Source: Diogma glabrata (lineage: Eukaryota > Arthropoda > Insecta > Diptera > Cylindrotomidae). From it: DNA of 64,000 nucleotides. Below, in pieces: positions 62,013 to 64,000 of the stretch (positions are counted from its first letter, which is position 1; each line of letters starts with the position of its first letter). The notes under the pieces were generated by a model, which was given only the letters and a program-made list of their open reading frames with translations, had not been told where the DNA came from and searched no databases. The translations under genes were made by a program, and so were the position numbers. The stretch covers positions 71,480,128 through 71,544,127 of the forward strand of contig OY856186.1 in the NCBI GenBank assembly GCA_963693315.1, read 5' to 3'.

Positions 62013-63295
62013 CTAAAACCTACACTTTTTGATCTGGAGCCAAAGTTTAATGTTTGTAAACTGTTAATTGGTTTGACTTTGATGTCAGTATTAAAGCAAC
62101 AGCACAAAAATACATGTTAGACTTTAGAGTTAAAATTGTTTTATACAATTAGGGCATTCAATACCAGACTGAATTCGTTTGAATTCAGTATATCGGCTTA
62201 AAAATTAGCATTGAGTATTCTTGAGTATTAGAAAAATAAATTCAAACAATGGCTTTTTGTCGTACATAGATATGTAGAAAATAATATTAATTTATTATGA
62301 AAACATAAATTTAAATATCGGTAAACCGAAATGGAACAAGGCCAATAAAAATATTAAAATGATATAATAGATTTTTTAATCACTAAAATTAATTATTCAC
62401 CGTTCCAGCTTGTTTTTTGTGTTTGTTTTTTTAACTTCACTAAAAAAATTATTCGTACATAATTTTAGATGGAAATAAATAAAAGCTAAATAGCTAAAAG
62501 CTAAATATTACGAAAATATTATTTTATAAAAAGTCAAGTGAAACCAGTCTTTTAATTAAATAATAATTTAGTATTTTAACAATGAAAATAACCTAACTTG
62601 TAAGGCCTGGACTTTTATATTATTAAAAATAGAAACATACAGTATCTATTTATCCAAGGGAATTAATTATTTTAAACAATATATGAATGTGCGGATAATG
62701 CGCAGACTCGAAGAAAAAATCACTAATATAACACTAATAATTTAATTTACAAGACCATGATGGTCTAAAACAATTCAAAATAAAATTGAAGAATTTAAAA
62801 ATTAGAATATGAAAATAAACTTAACTTAATTTGTTGAGAGTTGACTTCATGTTTTGATGCCCCGATAATAAGCCAAATAGGTCCATTTATTACTTCGGTC
62901 TGAAAGACCTAAGTATTACATTCATGAGCTCAAAGTGAAATTCTCACCCCCAATTTTTTGGCATTTCTCGACGTTTTAGGACCTACTGATTCTAAAAAAG
63001 CAAAAAAAAAATGTGTGTCTGTCTGTCGGCCGGCCGGCCGGCCGCCGTCATTACCTACGCTGCAGGGAAAACCGCTGGAGGGATTTCAAAAATTTTTTTT
63101 TTCTAAAAATAGGTATACTCAAGGGACAGGTCCGAAAGGATGCTGTGTTCGATAACTGTACTGGAAGTGTGTCAAAAATAACATTATATGTGTGTCAAAA
63201 ATAGCAAATATTCATATTTTTGGCTTACAAAACGTTCATTTTAAGTGATTACGAGCAGGAACATTAAATTTGGAGAAATCTTGATGGTCGGAATT
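62013..63295. other. Non-genic; GGCC-repeat patch
   Basis: AT-rich. A short (ggcc)n run at 63029-63043 within ctgtctgtcggccgg is embedded in what reads like an old insect repeat. No gene is seen. Confidence 0.4.
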
Positions 63296-63830
63296 GGTAT
63301 GTGAGATCAAAAACTAGATTATTGCATTGCAGTTTGTCAAAAAAATGTTGTCAAGTGTGTCAAAAGAAAGATTTTCATATATTTTTTTACCCAATTTTTT
63401 GAAAAAAAAATAAAATTAATTGTTTGTTTGAAATGGAGTTTTAAAAAAATAATGTCAAAAAAATAATGTAAAAATAATGTAAAAATAATGTCAAGTGTGT
63501 CAAAAGAAAGATTTTTATTTATTTTTTACCCAATTTTTTGGAAAAAAATAAAATTGTTTGTTTGGAATGAAATTTTATTATTATTATTGAGAATTATGGC
63601 ATTATAAGTTTGTCAAAAAAATGTTGTCAAGCGTGTCAAAAGAAAGATTTTTATTTATTTTTTTACCCAATTTTTTGAAAAAAAATAAAATTGTTTGTTT
63701 GAAATGAAATTTTATTATTATTATAGAGAATTATGGCATTATAAGTTTGTCAAAAAAATAATGTCAAGTGTGTCAAAAAATGATTTCATTTTTTTTTTAG
63801 CCAATTTTTTGGAAATGTAGCATGTAGCAT
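63296..63830 (+). repeat. 137-bp tandem repeat, about 3.5 units
   Basis: The phrase tcaag(t/c)gtgtcaaaa recurs at 63351, 63491, 63627 and 63763 (spacing 140, 136, 136), with shared acccaattttttg and aaataaaattgtttgtttg. Confidence 0.85.
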
Positions 63831-63879
63831 ATGACAACATGTGACGTAAATGTAATTGAAAATGAAATTGGACTTGGAA

Positions 63880-64000
63880 ATTTTTGAATTTGTTATAGTT
63901 TTTGAAATATTTTTGGAATTTTGAAAAAGTTTGTATTTTTGATTTTGTATTAATTTTTGCAATATTTTTAGAATTTTGGAAAATGTTTTAATTTTTGATT
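63880..64000. repeat. Degenerate AT-rich repeat, same type as 28100-28680
   Basis: Two or more units with tttttggaattttgaaaaag and tttttgattttgta. It runs off the window end. Confidence 0.7.

Overview
The window looks like AT-rich, repeat-dense genomic DNA from an arthropod, most likely an insect. It holds LINE, Penelope, Ty3/Gypsy, hAT, Tc1/mariner and Academ-like remnants plus a Polinton/Maverick, with no convincing host gene anywhere. Nearly all recognisable coding sequence belongs to transposable elements, and most of it is broken. The exception is the Polinton, whose reading frames are largely open.

Layout. About 555-4450: a minus-strand APE-type LINE, broken by a frameshift and a nonsense codon, with a long (TA)n tract at the start of its endonuclease frame. 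5033-22637: one hAT element, recognised by its ends and a perfect 8-bp target duplication (aggtgttg at 5025-5032 and 22638-22645). It carries a decayed transposase (5148-7891), a MITE inside that transposase, a Penelope GIY-YIG fragment (8192-8585), a 15-copy 77-bp subterminal satellite (21428-22585), and a Polinton inserted at 8827-20971 with a perfect 6-bp duplication (taattt). 22868-31700: tandem repeats, an Academ-like deletion derivative (24356-26242), degenerate AT repeats and a Gypsy protease scrap. 31700-36770: a plus-strand LINE whose 3' UTR is split by a 2.5-kb hAT-like MITE. 36846-45000: Tc1/mariner and other long inverted-repeat elements plus (TA)n. 45984-55330: two copies of a CCCG-ended element with 3-bp target duplications, the second splitting a Gypsy reverse transcriptase. 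55740-64000: no genes seen; microsatellites and tandem repeats.

The Polinton (12,145 bp, inverted ends identical by eye over about 460 bp) is the main feature. On the plus strand lies a tightly packed virion-style cluster: packaging ATPase, small basic hydrophobic protein, unknown protein, penton-like minor capsid, pVI-like protein, hexon-like major capsid, a small Polinton-specific protein, adenain-type protease and an unknown protein, several of them joined by ATGA or similar overlaps. An integrase with a chromodomain follows. On the minus strand are a gutted family-B DNA polymerase, an acidic proline-rich protein with a perfect internal duplication, and a two-gene pair at the left end. One of that pair is a 74-residue protein strongly resembling the PP1-binding/eIF2-alpha-targeting core of PPP1R15 (GADD34). 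The near-identical ends point to a recent insertion, yet the polymerase lacks its exonuclease and motifs A and B, so this copy was probably mobilised in trans or lost its polymerase very recently.
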